Shown here: in pieces, positions 27,608 to 35,483 of the stretch
Layout: the number at the start of each line of letters is the position of its first letter
How positions within the stretch are numbered: position 1 is the first letter of the stretch
NCBI RefSeq assembly: GCF_019972115.1
Contig: NZ_BPFJ01000001.1
Span: 806,001 to 870,000 of the forward strand
DNA: 64,000 nt
Direction: 5' to 3'
Source of the DNA: Sulfurovum sp. TSL6
GTDB taxonomy: Bacteria; Campylobacterota; Campylobacteria; Campylobacterales; Sulfurovaceae
Program-made: the position numbers and the translations under genes
The notes under the pieces: generated by a model
Databases searched by the model: none
Told to the model about the DNA's origin: nothing
What the model saw: only the letters and a program-made list of their open reading frames with translations

Positions 27608-30115
27608 TTATTCCTTAGACCATTTTTCAATTTTAGCAGAGTATTCAGCCAAGATTGCTTCCCCTTTTTCATCATTTTCAGACTGGATATACAAGTTAAG
27701 GTGATCTCTATACTGATCCGGGATCATGAGGATCCAATCATTTTTATCTAACCATATCTTGACACCATCAAGTGTGGATGCTTCTTTACCTTTGGCATCT
27801 GCAAGGAACATACGCATCATCTTGCCTTTCAGTGCCTGTCGACATTCAATCTTCGTTACCTTATAATAAAATCTCGGTAATGAATCGATCATTTCAGAAA
27901 GTTTTATCTCATGATGCAATATCATTTCAAGTATTCTCAAAGTGGCGAACATTGAATCCCGATGCGTCGAAAATTCGGTAAAAGCAAAATTACCTTCACC
28001 CGTAGCCACAAGATCATACTCTTTCAACTTTGCTGCTTTAAAGTTTGCGTATTGACCCCGTTCTATTACAAGATTTTCAAAATAGACGATATCTGCTGCC
28101 CATGTTGGTAAGAAAACGCGTTTTTTAGTTCCTGCTTCCTTCGCCTCCATATTTAAAAGTAAAAGAACCACATATAAGGCGTCTTGTTTACCAAGAACAA
28201 CACCTTTATCACTTACGATATCCAAACGCTGACCATAAGGATAAATAATAAATCCTGCATTAAGTTTCAGTGCATTAATGACATCATACATATCTTCCTT
28301 TGTTTGTTTAACTAAAGCATTGATATTGGCAAGACGATGTTCATCCCTATGTGCATTAAACATAATATTCTCTACACCAACATCATATAAAATATCCGGG
28401 AAAACATCTGAAGCCATTCCATGCATCATATCAACTGCAACACGACAATCGAAACATTTAAATATATGCGGGTTCACTAATTGTATCATTCCCTCTTTAT
28501 ACACTCTATATTCTTTTTCATGACTGGACTCACGAATCTGGCCGATCAGCGAATAGTCTACACGTCGGAAAGTTTCTTTGAAAAATGTTTTTTCTACTTT
28601 TTTAGACATTTCATTATTGATACGTAGTCCTTCACAGTCAAAAAAAGTCAATACCGTACTGGTTGGATCATCAGTTTTTTGACGGAAATGAACACCTGCA
28701 ATGAACTGATCATGTGAAGATAAATTACAACGTAAAACAGCTGAAGGAATATCACGATAGTCGATCACGTTTATACCTGCTGAAAGAAGTCCTCCTAGAA
28801 AAGCACGTTTAAGCATACGTGAACTTTTATGATAATCTCTGGAGACAAGTACTGTTGAGCCGACAGGCAGTTGTGCACCAAAAGCTTCAGCAAGTTTTGT
28901 GGCCATTTCACATGAGAGTTCAACATTGGACTTTCCAAACACCGTCCCATTTACGAAAATAGAATTTTTGTATTTATTTCCAAGAATCAAACTGTTGTTA
29001 ACGATAGAAGCATCATCAATTTTTTTATCAGGCCAGATGGTAACATCTTTTTCGATCTTGGTTAACTGACCGATCTCACATCCCTCTGCCAAGATCATCC
29101 CTGCATTTGCAGTGACATTATTACCGATCACATTATCATTACAGATCACACAACCATCCAACTTGGCTTTAGCATGAATATCCACATCATTCCAAATCAC
29201 AGTGTTTCTTATCTTACTCTCTTTGCCGATGGTAACATTATCGCCAATAACGACATTATTGAGCTTCACGCCCTTCTTCAGCGTAACATTCTTTCCCAAT
29301 ACCACCGTACCAACAAATTCAATACTTTGATCAAAACTGTACGTCTCATCACTGTAAAGCACACCATCAGAAAATTGTGTTATTTCCCCATCAATGTTGA
29401 ACTTGACCTTACCTGTCAAAATATCATCATACACATCCCGGTAGCTTTCCGGATTTCCCACATCACGCCAATACCCTTCAGAATATCCGGCCATCAGATC
29501 AATACCATTACGCATCAGTTTAGGAAAAAGGTCTTTACCAAAATCATAGTTTTTATTTTTAGGTATATACTCCAGGATCTCCGGCTCTATGATATAGATA
29601 CCCGTATTTATCGTGTCACTGAAAACTTCACCCCAACTTGGTTTTTCAAGAAACTTTTCTATTTTCCCCTCTTCATCCGCGATAACCACACCAAACTCCA
29701 AGGGATTATCGACCGATGTCAAGGTAATGGTCAGTTTAGACTTTTTCTCTTCATGATAGTCAAAGATCTTCTGGAAATCAAAATCCGTTACAAGGTCTCC
29801 ACTGATGATGATAAAGTTATCATCTCCTATGTGTTCCTGTGCCAACTTCACTGCACCTGCTGTACCATAATCATCATCCGGTACAACATACGTGATCTTG
29901 ATACCAAAATCACTTCCATCACCAAAATGCTCTTGAATGATCTCAGGCTTGAAATAGAGCAAAACGATAAACTCTGTAATACCTAAGTCCTTCAAGGTCA
30001 TCATAGTGTGTTCCATCATCGGTTTATTCATGATGGGTAACATTGGTTTTGGACGAGAATTAGTCAGTGGTTGGATCCGGGTTCCAAAACCACCTGCCAT
30101 TACAACAGCTTTCAT
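27608..30115 (-). CDS. Sugar nucleotidyltransferase fused to a degenerate phosphohexomutase domain
   Basis: 835 residues. Residues 1-235 form an NTP-transferase domain with GGFGTRIQPLTNSRPKPM and the metal Asp in ISGDLVTDFD. Residues ~250-370 are left-handed beta-helix hexapeptide repeats. Residues ~375-830 follow the phosphomannomutase/phosphoglucomutase fold. The mutase active serine loop, normally TASHNP, reads AGVHFRQ, and the DGDxDR metal loop reads YPYGQRLD, so this domain appears catalytically dead. Homologues are often labelled mannose-1-P guanylyltransferase. As no separate glgC is in the window, it may supply the nucleotide-glucose for the two synthases; that is inference. Confidence 0.85.
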   Translation of the reverse strand: MKAVVMAGGFGTRIQPLTNSRPKPMLPIMNKPMMEHTMMTLKDLGITEFIVLLYFKPEIIQEHFGDGSDFGIKITYVVPDDDYGTAGAVKLAQEHIGDDNFIIISGDLVTDFDFQKIFDYHEEKKSKLTITLTSVDNPLEFGVVIADEEGKIEKFLEKPSWGEVFSDTINTGIYIIEPEILEYIPKNKNYDFGKDLFPKLMRNGIDLMAGYSEGYWRDVGNPESYRDVYDDILTGKVKFNIDGEITQFSDGVLYSDETYSFDQSIEFVGTVVLGKNVTLKKGVKLNNVVIGDNVTIGKESKIRNTVIWNDVDIHAKAKLDGCVICNDNVIGNNVTANAGMILAEGCEIGQLTKIEKDVTIWPDKKIDDASIVNNSLILGNKYKNSIFVNGTVFGKSNVELSCEMATKLAEAFGAQLPVGSTVLVSRDYHKSSRMLKRAFLGGLLSAGINVIDYRDIPSAVLRCNLSSHDQFIAGVHFRQKTDDPTSTVLTFFDCEGLRINNEMSKKVEKTFFKETFRRVDYSLIGQIRESSHEKEYRVYKEGMIQLVNPHIFKCFDCRVAVDMMHGMASDVFPDILYDVGVENIMFNAHRDEHRLANINALVKQTKEDMYDVINALKLNAGFIIYPYGQRLDIVSDKGVVLGKQDALYVVLLLLNMEAKEAGTKKRVFLPTWAADIVYFENLVIERGQYANFKAAKLKEYDLVATGEGNFAFTEFSTHRDSMFATLRILEMILHHEIKLSEMIDSLPRFYYKVTKIECRQALKGKMMRMFLADAKGKEASTLDGVKIWLDKNDWILMIPDQYRDHLNLYIQSENDEKGEAILAEYSAKIEKWSKE

Positions 30116-30166
30116 TTATACTCCTGGTTATAATATGTTTGACACTCTTATCTATGAAATATCTAT

Positions 30167-30448
30167 TTATAATTCAAGTAAAGAATTTTGACTTCCAAAG
30201 GGAGAAGGAACAGAAGAACACGCATCTTCTGTTAGCCATTGCTCACCATTGACCATATATCCAAACTCGAAACTCTTACCTGTATTTAGCACTTTTGTTA
30301 GATAATAATCACCATTTTTTTTCTTTTTCATCGGTTCACCTTTCCAAGTGTTCCACGCTCCTAAAAGCGTTATGCCTTCTATGGGATTCTTTGAAGAAAC
30401 TGTAAATGTCACCCACACTTTTTCACCGTTCTTTTTAATCACAAGCAT
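30167..30448 (-). CDS. Single-domain CBM48 (AMPK-type glycogen-binding) protein
   Basis: 93 residues that are almost entirely one immunoglobulin-like E-set domain: VWVTFTVSS, LLGAWNTWKGEPMKK with the glycan-contact tryptophans, YYLTKVLN and FEFGYMVNG. This matches the AMPK1/CBM48 glycogen-binding domain as a free-standing protein. It has no enzyme domain and no signal peptide. As the first gene of the glycogen operon it may coat or tether proteins to glycogen granules. The short C-terminal tail after residue 75 is of no recognised type. Confidence 0.8.
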   Translation of the reverse strand: MLVIKKNGEKVWVTFTVSSKNPIEGITLLGAWNTWKGEPMKKKKNGDYYLTKVLNTGKSFEFGYMVNGEQWLTEDACSSVPSPFGSQNSLLEL

Positions 30449-30512
30449 ATTTCATCCTTTTTCAAAGTATTTTAAATTATATACTAACAATTATCCAACT
30501 ATTTTTTTAAAG

Positions 30513-30702
30513 TGATTGATTATTAATCAATAATGAAATTTCATGCTTAATGTAAAAAATATATATTATTAAAAGTTAATCTTTAAAATAACTTTAAAAA
30601 ATTATACTGATTAATTATTAATCGATAATGAAATTTCATGCCTAATGTAAAGAATATATATAATTAAATATAAATCTTTAAAATAAATTATAAATATGTA
30701 TG
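30513..30702. repeat. 95-bp tandem repeat with palindromes upstream of the glycogen operon
   Basis: Two adjacent imperfect copies, 30513-30607 and 30608-30702, align with a 95-bp period over their length, including ATGAAATTTCATGC at 30535 and 30630 and CTTTAAAATAA at 30581 and 30676. Each copy holds an inverted repeat of the TTGATTATTAATCAA kind (30517-30531, and its variant at 30612-30626) followed at once by the perfect 12-bp palindrome ATGAAATTTCAT. They lie in the 516-bp divergent gap between the glycogen operon (-) and the CPBP gene (+). Operator sites for a dimeric regulator are a likely reading. The remaining gap sequence is AT-rich with no other clear element. Confidence 0.75.
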
Positions 30703-30964
30703 AAGTCCATATCTACAACATATACCTTTGTTTTTTTAATGTCACATCTGCTCCATTGATACTCTAATTCGGATATTAATAAAGAGATAGTAAAAATACT
30801 ACAAGAAAAAAGATACATTTTAGTATCACGGCGTATAATCTTATTAAACTCAATCTATACACATTTACAGAAGATCTCCATAGAAAAAAGAACACATATC
30901 CTTATGATTGATTGTATGACTCTTAGATATAATTGATGATATAAAAGATTTGAAGGTTGTCTTT

Positions 30965-31636
30965 ATGGGTAATACCGGCACATACGCATCACTGATTCAA
31001 TCACGACTCTATCTTATCTGTGAACTGCTGGGCATCTTCGTTATTATACCAGCCATTATCTATGCCTTGCTTCCACTACCCTTTATCCCCATTTTATGGT
31101 TGATCACTTTCTTGTGTATTTGGGCTGTGTCCAAAGACAAAACCTTTGATCGTGATTCTCTATGGCGTGCATCAGAACTTAAGAAAAATTATAAAGGTAT
31201 GTTAAAACAGTTTCTCATAATAACTGTAGTGATGATGGCTTTGGTCTATGTCTTTATTCCTGATCATCTTTTTTCCCTTATCAAAGAAGATCCACTAGTT
31301 TGGTCACTCATAGTGATCTTGTATCCGCTTATTTCTGTCTTTCCTCAAGAGCTGCTCTACAGAACCTTCTTTTTTCATCGTTACAAGATGCTCTTTAAGA
31401 AGAAATGGCAGATCATCACTGTAAATACCCTGCTCTTTGGCTACATGCATATCATTTTTCAAAACTGGGTAGCAGTTGGTCTTACTGTTCTAGGAGGGTT
31501 TCTCTTTGCTTCCATGTATGAGAGGACACGTTCTACACTCTTGGTTTCAGTCGCACATGCACTCTATGGAGAGCTTATATTTACAGTAGGTTTGGGTACA
31601 TACTTTTATACCGGTACCCTATTAACGCTATCTTAA
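30965..31636 (+). CDS. CPBP (CAAX/Abi) family intramembrane metalloprotease-like protein
   Basis: 223 residues from the ATG at 30965, preceded by AAGG; the frame opens at a TTG at 30950. About six hydrophobic helices are visible. Conserved CPBP motifs are PQELLYRTFFF near 137-147 (usually EExxxR; here the first acidic residue is Gln), FGYMHIIFQN with a metal-type His near 163-172, and VSVAHALYGELIF near the end. Family members cleave prenylated or other membrane proteins or act in bacteriocin immunity. The Gln substitution means protease activity is not certain. It is divergent from the glycogen operon and monocistronic. Confidence 0.75.
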   Translation: MGNTGTYASLIQSRLYLICELLGIFVIIPAIIYALLPLPFIPILWLITFLCIWAVSKDKTFDRDSLWRASELKKNYKGMLKQFLIITVVMMALVYVFIPDHLFSLIKEDPLVWSLIVILYPLISVFPQELLYRTFFFHRYKMLFKKKWQIITVNTLLFGYMHIIFQNWVAVGLTVLGGFLFASMYERTRSTLLVSVAHALYGELIFTVGLGTYFYTGTLLTLS

Positions 31637-31761
31637 ATGTTGAATGAGTTGCCTAATATGACAAAATCTATTATCAGTAAAGATGCTTTTTCTTTCCAAT
31701 CATTCATGACATCATATTGAAGGCCTTAAAAAAGTCATAAAAAATATTTATTATGCATTAT

Positions 31762-31790
31762 TTGCTATTATTAAAATATTCAGCTATAAT
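31762..31790 (+). promoter_or_regulatory. csp promoter, copy A
   Basis: A TTGCTA -35 box (31762-31767), a 17-bp spacer and a perfect TATAAT -10 box (31785-31790) lie before csp. Transcription from about 31797 would give a leader near 145 nt. The leader begins with an 8-bp hairpin (AAAGATGA pairing with TCATCTTT, 31801-31825), a layout like cold-responsive csp leaders. The 31637-31759 stretch before it shows nothing further. Confidence 0.7.
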
Positions 31791-31942
31791 AATACTATTG
31801 AAAGATGATTTAGAGTTTCATCTTTGGCTAGACTTTTATTGCTTACCTTTAGTTTACAGTATTATCCACCCGAAAAAGAACACTCCACTTTATATTTTCA
31901 GCACATCAGAAATGAAGTGTATAACAACTAAAAGGAATTGCA

Positions 31943-32161
31943 ATGGCAACTCAAGTAAACGGAACCGTAAAATGGTTCAACAGTGAAAAAGGTTTCGGTT
32001 TTATCGAACAAGAAAATGGTGGAAATGATGTATTTGTACACTATCGTCAAATTAACAGCAACGGTTACGACCGTGTTTCCCTTAATGAAGGTCAAAAAGT
32101 GACTTTTGAGATCGGTGAAGGTCAAAAAGGCCCACAGGCTGAAAACGTTACTGGTCTTTAA
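31943..32161 (+). CDS. Cold-shock protein, copy A
   Basis: 72 residues, one CSD/OB-fold domain. RNP1 is KGFGFIEQ near 19-26 and RNP2 VFVHY near 34-38; the N-terminal [17 protein letters not shown] is the standard Csp opening. It binds single-stranded RNA/DNA as an RNA chaperone. AGGAA precedes the ATG. The protein is identical to copy B at 46661. A perfect 9-bp stem with a GAGA loop follows the stop. Confidence 0.95.
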   Translation: MATQVNGTVKWFNSEKGFGFIEQENGGNDVFVHYRQINSNGYDRVSLNEGQKVTFEIGEGQKGPQAENVTGL

Positions 32162-32170
32162 GACCCTCTA

Positions 32171-32192
32171 ATGGACAGAGAGATCTGTCCAT
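32171..32192 (+). terminator. Stem-loop after csp, copy A
   Basis: ATGGACAGA pairs perfectly with TCTGTCCAT around a GAGA tetraloop of GNRA type. Only a short T run follows, so partial termination or 3'-end protection of csp mRNA is as likely as full termination. The small ORF downstream may depend on read-through. Confidence 0.55.
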
Positions 32193-32254
32193 AGTTTAAA
32201 CACTTCTATAAAGAGACTACTAGGTCTTTTTATGAATTGCTTAAAGGAAAACGT

Positions 32255-32464
32255 ATGAAAAGTAAAGAAGCTGTTTTTGAAGCGTTAAATGAAGGTAAAA
32301 ATCTTATGAGTTGTATCACAGGGATACAATATACAATGATTAAAGGGATCTTACATACTCGTCATAGTGAAAGAAGTGACTGGGAGCAAAGTGAACTTAA
32401 TTTTTACAATCCGCCATCTTGGCTCAACCTCAAAATAATAGAGGAAAAATCTGCCAATATATAA
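32255..32464 (+). CDS. Small conserved protein downstream of csp, copy A
   Basis: 69 residues from the ATG at 32255 with AAGGA 7 nt upstream; an upstream TTG frame opening at 32237 is less likely. The sequence is hydrophilic and slightly basic (AVFEALNEGKNLMSCITGIQ, then a TRHSERSDWEQSEL region), with helix-turn-helix-like spacing near 5-35. I do not recognise a family. Both chromosomal copies are identical, so it has been kept intact with csp. Stem-loop CAGAGTC/GACTCTG at 32472-32490 follows. It may share the csp transcript. Confidence 0.65.
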   Translation: MKSKEAVFEALNEGKNLMSCITGIQYTMIKGILHTRHSERSDWEQSELNFYNPPSWLNLKIIEEKSANI

Positions 32465-32537
32465 GATATCACAGAGTCTGATGGACTCTGCTGTTCCACA
32501 TCTTAAAATCTCTACTCTCCCATTCATTTGATGCTTG

Positions 32538-33824
32538 TTATGTAGATCTTTTACTGTAAGCTGCAAACTCTTTTACCACATCATAGATCGCTTGTGTTAT
32601 TTGCGTTAACTCTTCACTTGAAGTAATATATGGCGGCATAATATACACAAGATTCAAAAAAGGTCTGATCCATATACCTTGTTGAATAAACTTAGGGGTC
32701 ATCCATGCAAGATCTACATCCCTGTTGAGTTCCACCACACCTATAGCACCTAAAACGCGCACCTCTTTAACAATATCAAGTGTATTACACTCAGACAATT
32801 CCTCTTTGAGTTGTGTCTCTATCCCTAAAATTCTTTGCTGCCAGGGAGAGTGAAGCAGTAACTCTAAACTTGCATTTGCAACACTGCACGCCAATGGATT
32901 TGCCATAAAGGTCGGCCCATGCATCAACACATTCCCATTTGACTCAACGCCATGCATCACTTTTTTTGTAGTAAGCGTCGCTGCGAGTGACATATATCCA
33001 CCCGTCAGCGCCTTACCTACACATAAAATGTCCGGGGAGATATCGGCATGCTCATACGCAAATAACTTTCCTGTTCTTCCAAACCCTGTAGCTACCTCAT
33101 CCAGTATCAACAACACACCATACTCATCACATAGCGCTCTTACCACTCTTAAAAAATGAGGTGAGTAGATCCTCATTCCACCTGCACCCTGAACTATGGG
33201 CTCAAGTATGACTGCAGCTATTTCTTTGTGATTTTGCTCCAACTTGGATGCGAAGTCGGCAATGTACCCTTCATCCCACTCTGCATTATAATCACACCCG
33301 GGAGCCTCTGCAAATATATTTTTATGGAGTATCTTTTCAAAGGCTGAGTGCATCCCTGTAATGGGATCACATACACTCATTGCGCCAAACGTATCACCAT
33401 GATACCCTTTAGAGAAGGCTAAGATCTTACTTTTTTCGCTGTTTCCTTGTGAACTCCAGTATTGAAATGCCATTTTCAAAGCCACCTCAACACTCACAGA
33501 ACCAGAATCACTAAAAAACACCCTCTCCAAAGATGTATCGGTAATGTCGATCAGTGTTTTTGCAAGCTTTATGGCCGGTTCATGCGTAATGCCCCCAAAC
33601 ATTACATGAGACATTTTTGAAAGCTGTTCTACCGCAGCATTATTTAAAGCCTCTACATTATAGCCATGGATGACTGACCACCATGATGACATGGCATCGA
33701 TGATCTTCTTTCCGTCTTCCAGTTCAAGGTAGACGCCCTTGGCTGATTTTACAAAAGTCATATCTGCGGATGGATTGGAAGGTGCATAAGGATGAAGAAT
33801 ATGCTCTCTATCGTACTCTAACAT
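32538..33824 (-). CDS. bioA: Adenosylmethionine-8-amino-7-oxononanoate aminotransferase
   Basis: 428 residues, class III PLP aminotransferase of BioA type. DAMSSWWSVIHGYN near 43-56 is the BioA substrate-side signature, GSVSVEVALKMAFQYW near 107-122, ILDEVATGFGRTG near 237-249 holds the PLP-ring Asp, and the PLP lysine is in CVGKALTGG near 266-274. It makes 7,8-diaminopelargonate in biotin synthesis. TAAGGAT lies before the ATG. No other bio gene is in the window. Its start is followed upstream by a 314-bp gap. Confidence 0.94.
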   Translation of the reverse strand: MLEYDREHILHPYAPSNPSADMTFVKSAKGVYLELEDGKKIIDAMSSWWSVIHGYNVEALNNAAVEQLSKMSHVMFGGITHEPAIKLAKTLIDITDTSLERVFFSDSGSVSVEVALKMAFQYWSSQGNSEKSKILAFSKGYHGDTFGAMSVCDPITGMHSAFEKILHKNIFAEAPGCDYNAEWDEGYIADFASKLEQNHKEIAAVILEPIVQGAGGMRIYSPHFLRVVRALCDEYGVLLILDEVATGFGRTGKLFAYEHADISPDILCVGKALTGGYMSLAATLTTKKVMHGVESNGNVLMHGPTFMANPLACSVANASLELLLHSPWQQRILGIETQLKEELSECNTLDIVKEVRVLGAIGVVELNRDVDLAWMTPKFIQQGIWIRPFLNLVYIMPPYITSSEELTQITQAIYDVVKEFAAYSKRST

Positions 33825-33915
33825 AAATTTTATCCTTATTTTTTTAGTTTTTATCTATGAGATTATACAAGCTAGTTTCTGATTGCTCTATGAAAATAAA
33901 AAAGAATTTCAGACA

Positions 33916-34023
33916 ATGATGAATAGTAGGAATAGCCCAAAGTACTACAAGAAACTTTTGAAATTACAGTCTCATCTGGATACTGAGAGAAATAGAGGTG
34001 TAAGAAGCTATATTGAATGGTAA
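33916..34023 (+). CDS. Possible 35-residue ORF in the bioA-lipoprotein gap
   Basis: A short frame (MMNSRNSPKYYKKLLKLQ..., ending in IEW) has protein-like composition, charged and helical, in a gap that is otherwise AT-rich. There is no convincing ribosome site. It could be a small gene, a gene fragment or chance. Apart from this frame and the stem-loop at 34037-34074, nothing is seen between 33825 and 34138. Confidence 0.2.
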   Translation: MMNSRNSPKYYKKLLKLQSHLDTERNRGVRSYIEW

Positions 34024-34036
34024 GTTTTATTATAAA

Positions 34037-34074
34037 AGTAGAGGTTAAAATAATTTTTCATTTTAACCTCTACT
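34037..34074 (-). terminator. Intrinsic terminator of the Asp-rich lipoprotein gene
   Basis: AGTAGAGGTTAAAAT at 34037-34051 pairs perfectly with ATTTTAACCTCTACT at 34060-34074, a 15-bp stem with an 8-nt loop. On the minus strand it is followed by TTTT, and it lies 65 bp after the lipoprotein stop. Confidence 0.8.
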
Positions 34075-34138
34075 ACTTTTGTACTTATTAGATCAATAGA
34101 CTTTATTTTTATAATGAAATATTTATGCTTGACTCATA

Positions 34139-34927
34139 TTAATCGTCATCCTCTTCATCCAATATACCGTCATTGTCATCATCGTCATCTTCGTCATCAT
34201 TGATACCATCATTGTCGTCATCATTGTCATCGTCATCATCCAAGCCATCGTTGTCATCATCTACATCATGATCATTTGTGACACCATCACCATCTGTATC
34301 ATTATCTTCGATGCCATCACCATCATCATCCGTATCCACGTCATCAGTGAGACCATCATTATCATCATCGTCATCGTCATGATTACTCAAAGTATCATTA
34401 TCATCATTCTCATAGACATCCAGAAGGCCATCACCGTCTTTATCCATTGGATCATTCTCAAGTTCAACGGTAAGTAAGCCATCTTCTACTTCAAGTTCCA
34501 ATATCTCATCTGAAACACCATCACCTTCAATATCTACAATAAATGCACGATCCATCGCCAGGTCTACATATCCAAGATCCACATCCCCTTCTGCTCTGAA
34601 AAGTGTACTATTGCCATCAGCTGTGACAATGCCGATCGGTGTTACGACTTTATTATCAGGATCATCCTCATTCGTTGTCATCACGATACGGCAATCCGTA
34701 CTAAGCGGCACTTCTATCTCAAAAGGGTGTTGGTCTGTACCGTTTTGTACCGATTGTGTAGAGTAGTAGCTACCATCTTCACAAAACAGTTCTATCAGTG
34801 TACCTGGAACCGTACCACTCACTTTTGCTGTTTGTTCTGTAGAGGAGAGATTCTCTCCACAACCCATCAAAGAAAAACCTACCAGAGTTGAAAGCAACCC
34901 GCTTGTTAATATATGTAATTTTTTCAT
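34139..34927 (-). CDS. Lipoprotein with C-terminal Asp-rich thrombospondin type 3 / calcium-binding repeats
   Basis: 262 residues. A signal peptide ends in the lipobox LMGC near 20-23, so the protein is lipid-anchored. Residues ~30-150 look like a beta domain: a GTVPGTLIELFC opening and a short GDGVSDEI calcium-type motif. From ~155 the protein is a run of DxDxDG-type repeats (DKDGDGLLDVYE, DDDDDNDG, DTDGDG) that end almost purely in Asp, as in thrombospondin type 3 repeats that bind calcium. GGATAAGGT precedes the ATG. A c-di-GMP-I riboswitch candidate lies ~170 nt upstream in the same orientation, so an adhesin or biofilm matrix role is plausible but inferred. Confidence 0.8.
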   Translation of the reverse strand: MKKLHILTSGLLSTLVGFSLMGCGENLSSTEQTAKVSGTVPGTLIELFCEDGSYYSTQSVQNGTDQHPFEIEVPLSTDCRIVMTTNEDDPDNKVVTPIGIVTADGNSTLFRAEGDVDLGYVDLAMDRAFIVDIEGDGVSDEILELEVEDGLLTVELENDPMDKDGDGLLDVYENDDNDTLSNHDDDDDDNDGLTDDVDTDDDGDGIEDNDTDGDGVTNDHDVDDDNDGLDDDDDNDDDNDGINDDEDDDDDNDGILDEEDDD

Positions 34928-35097
34928 ACCTTATCCTTTATATCATTTGATATGCTTGGTTCAATGTTGTTCAAGCCATGAAAGCCCATGATGAAGGCAT
35001 TCGCTAGCAGCTTTTGACACAACAAAACAGCTTTGGAATTAAATATGATGAGTGGACAACCTATCGAAAGGATAAAAGGAAGTAATGAAGTATTCAT

Positions 35098-35168
35098 TAT
35101 GGCAACCCCGCTATCTACTTGAGACCGGAGGCTTTCCGTCCTTGCTTCGCAACAAGTTTGGCACAACA
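35098..35168 (-). promoter_or_regulatory. Cyclic di-GMP-I (GEMM) riboswitch candidate
   Basis: Read on the minus strand, this stretch has the GEMM-I order: CCAAAC, a small hairpin (TTGC-GAA-GCAA), the conserved GGACGGAAAGCC, TCC, GGTCT, a very short arm, then AGATAGCGGGGTTGCC. Consensus elements GGACGCAAAGCC, GGCCT and TAGCGGGGTTACC match with one or two changes each. An AT-rich hairpin (TAATGAA/TTCATTA) followed by CTTCCTTTT comes right after, a possible expression platform. The target is the Asp-rich lipoprotein. The rest of the 34928-35483 gap holds the candidate RNA at 35383-35465. Confidence 0.75.
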
Positions 35169-35332
35169 ATAATATTTAATAAATCAGATACCATTATAAC
35201 CCGAATATATAAATTTTTTTCTCCAATTGGTAACAAATTGATAACATTGCTAAAATGCTACAGAGAATCTCTAAGCGAGTTATCAATGGTATTCCATTAA
35301 TTTGTTAAGCTTAAGATCCATATTGAAAGAAA

Positions 35333-35465
35333 GCATGCATGTTTACATTCGGTTAGTGTAGACCAAGTAAACTCATTCTTACATAGCAACCAAAAACATG
35401 AAAATATCAATTTTTATGTTGACTCCTTCCTTGTAAACTTCCCCCCCCCTTTATTTGGTTGCTAT
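35333..35465 (+). ncRNA. Candidate structured small RNA, copy A, with C9 loop tract
   Basis: The 12-nt ATAGCAACCAAA at 35383-35394 pairs perfectly with TTTGGTTGCTAT at 35454-35465. Inside is a second hairpin (AACATGAAAAT with ATTTTTATGTT), then ACTCCTTCC and nine consecutive C (35441-35449). A conserved upstream block from 35333 contains TTTACA as a possible -35. A related copy lies at 47718-47837; the paired arms are identical while loops differ in length, and the inner hairpin is kept by different bases. This suggests an ~80-nt RNA with 5' and 3' ends paired and a C/U-rich loop able to meet G-rich ribosome sites. Strand is inferred. Confidence 0.5.
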
Positions 35466-35483
35466 CATAAAACAAAATAACCA

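Larger units (their letters stand above)
31760..32524 (+). repeat. Cold-shock locus duplication, copy A (~765 bp)
   Basis: This segment recurs at 46478-47242 with constant offset 14718. It covers a promoter, a ~150-nt leader, csp, a small ORF and two stem-loops. The encoded proteins are identical and I saw only one or two base differences, near the right end. Identity begins just left of the -35 box and stops shortly after the second stem-loop, so exactly one transcription unit was copied. Confidence 0.92.

Noticed and set aside
29174-29986. 270-codon antisense frame inside the nucleotidyltransferase gene
   Set aside because: The opposite strand is a clear, motif-bearing gene; the antisense product is Ile-rich without recognisable motifs.
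30513-30702. CRISPR array
   Set aside because: Only two long adjacent copies with no spacers and no cas genes; a tandem duplication of regulatory DNA fits better.
34268-34477. Plus-strand frame of Ile/Thr-rich protein and an apparent ATC-type microsatellite
   Set aside because: It is the complement of the Asp codons (GAT/GAC) of the lipoprotein repeats on the minus strand and has no ribosome site.
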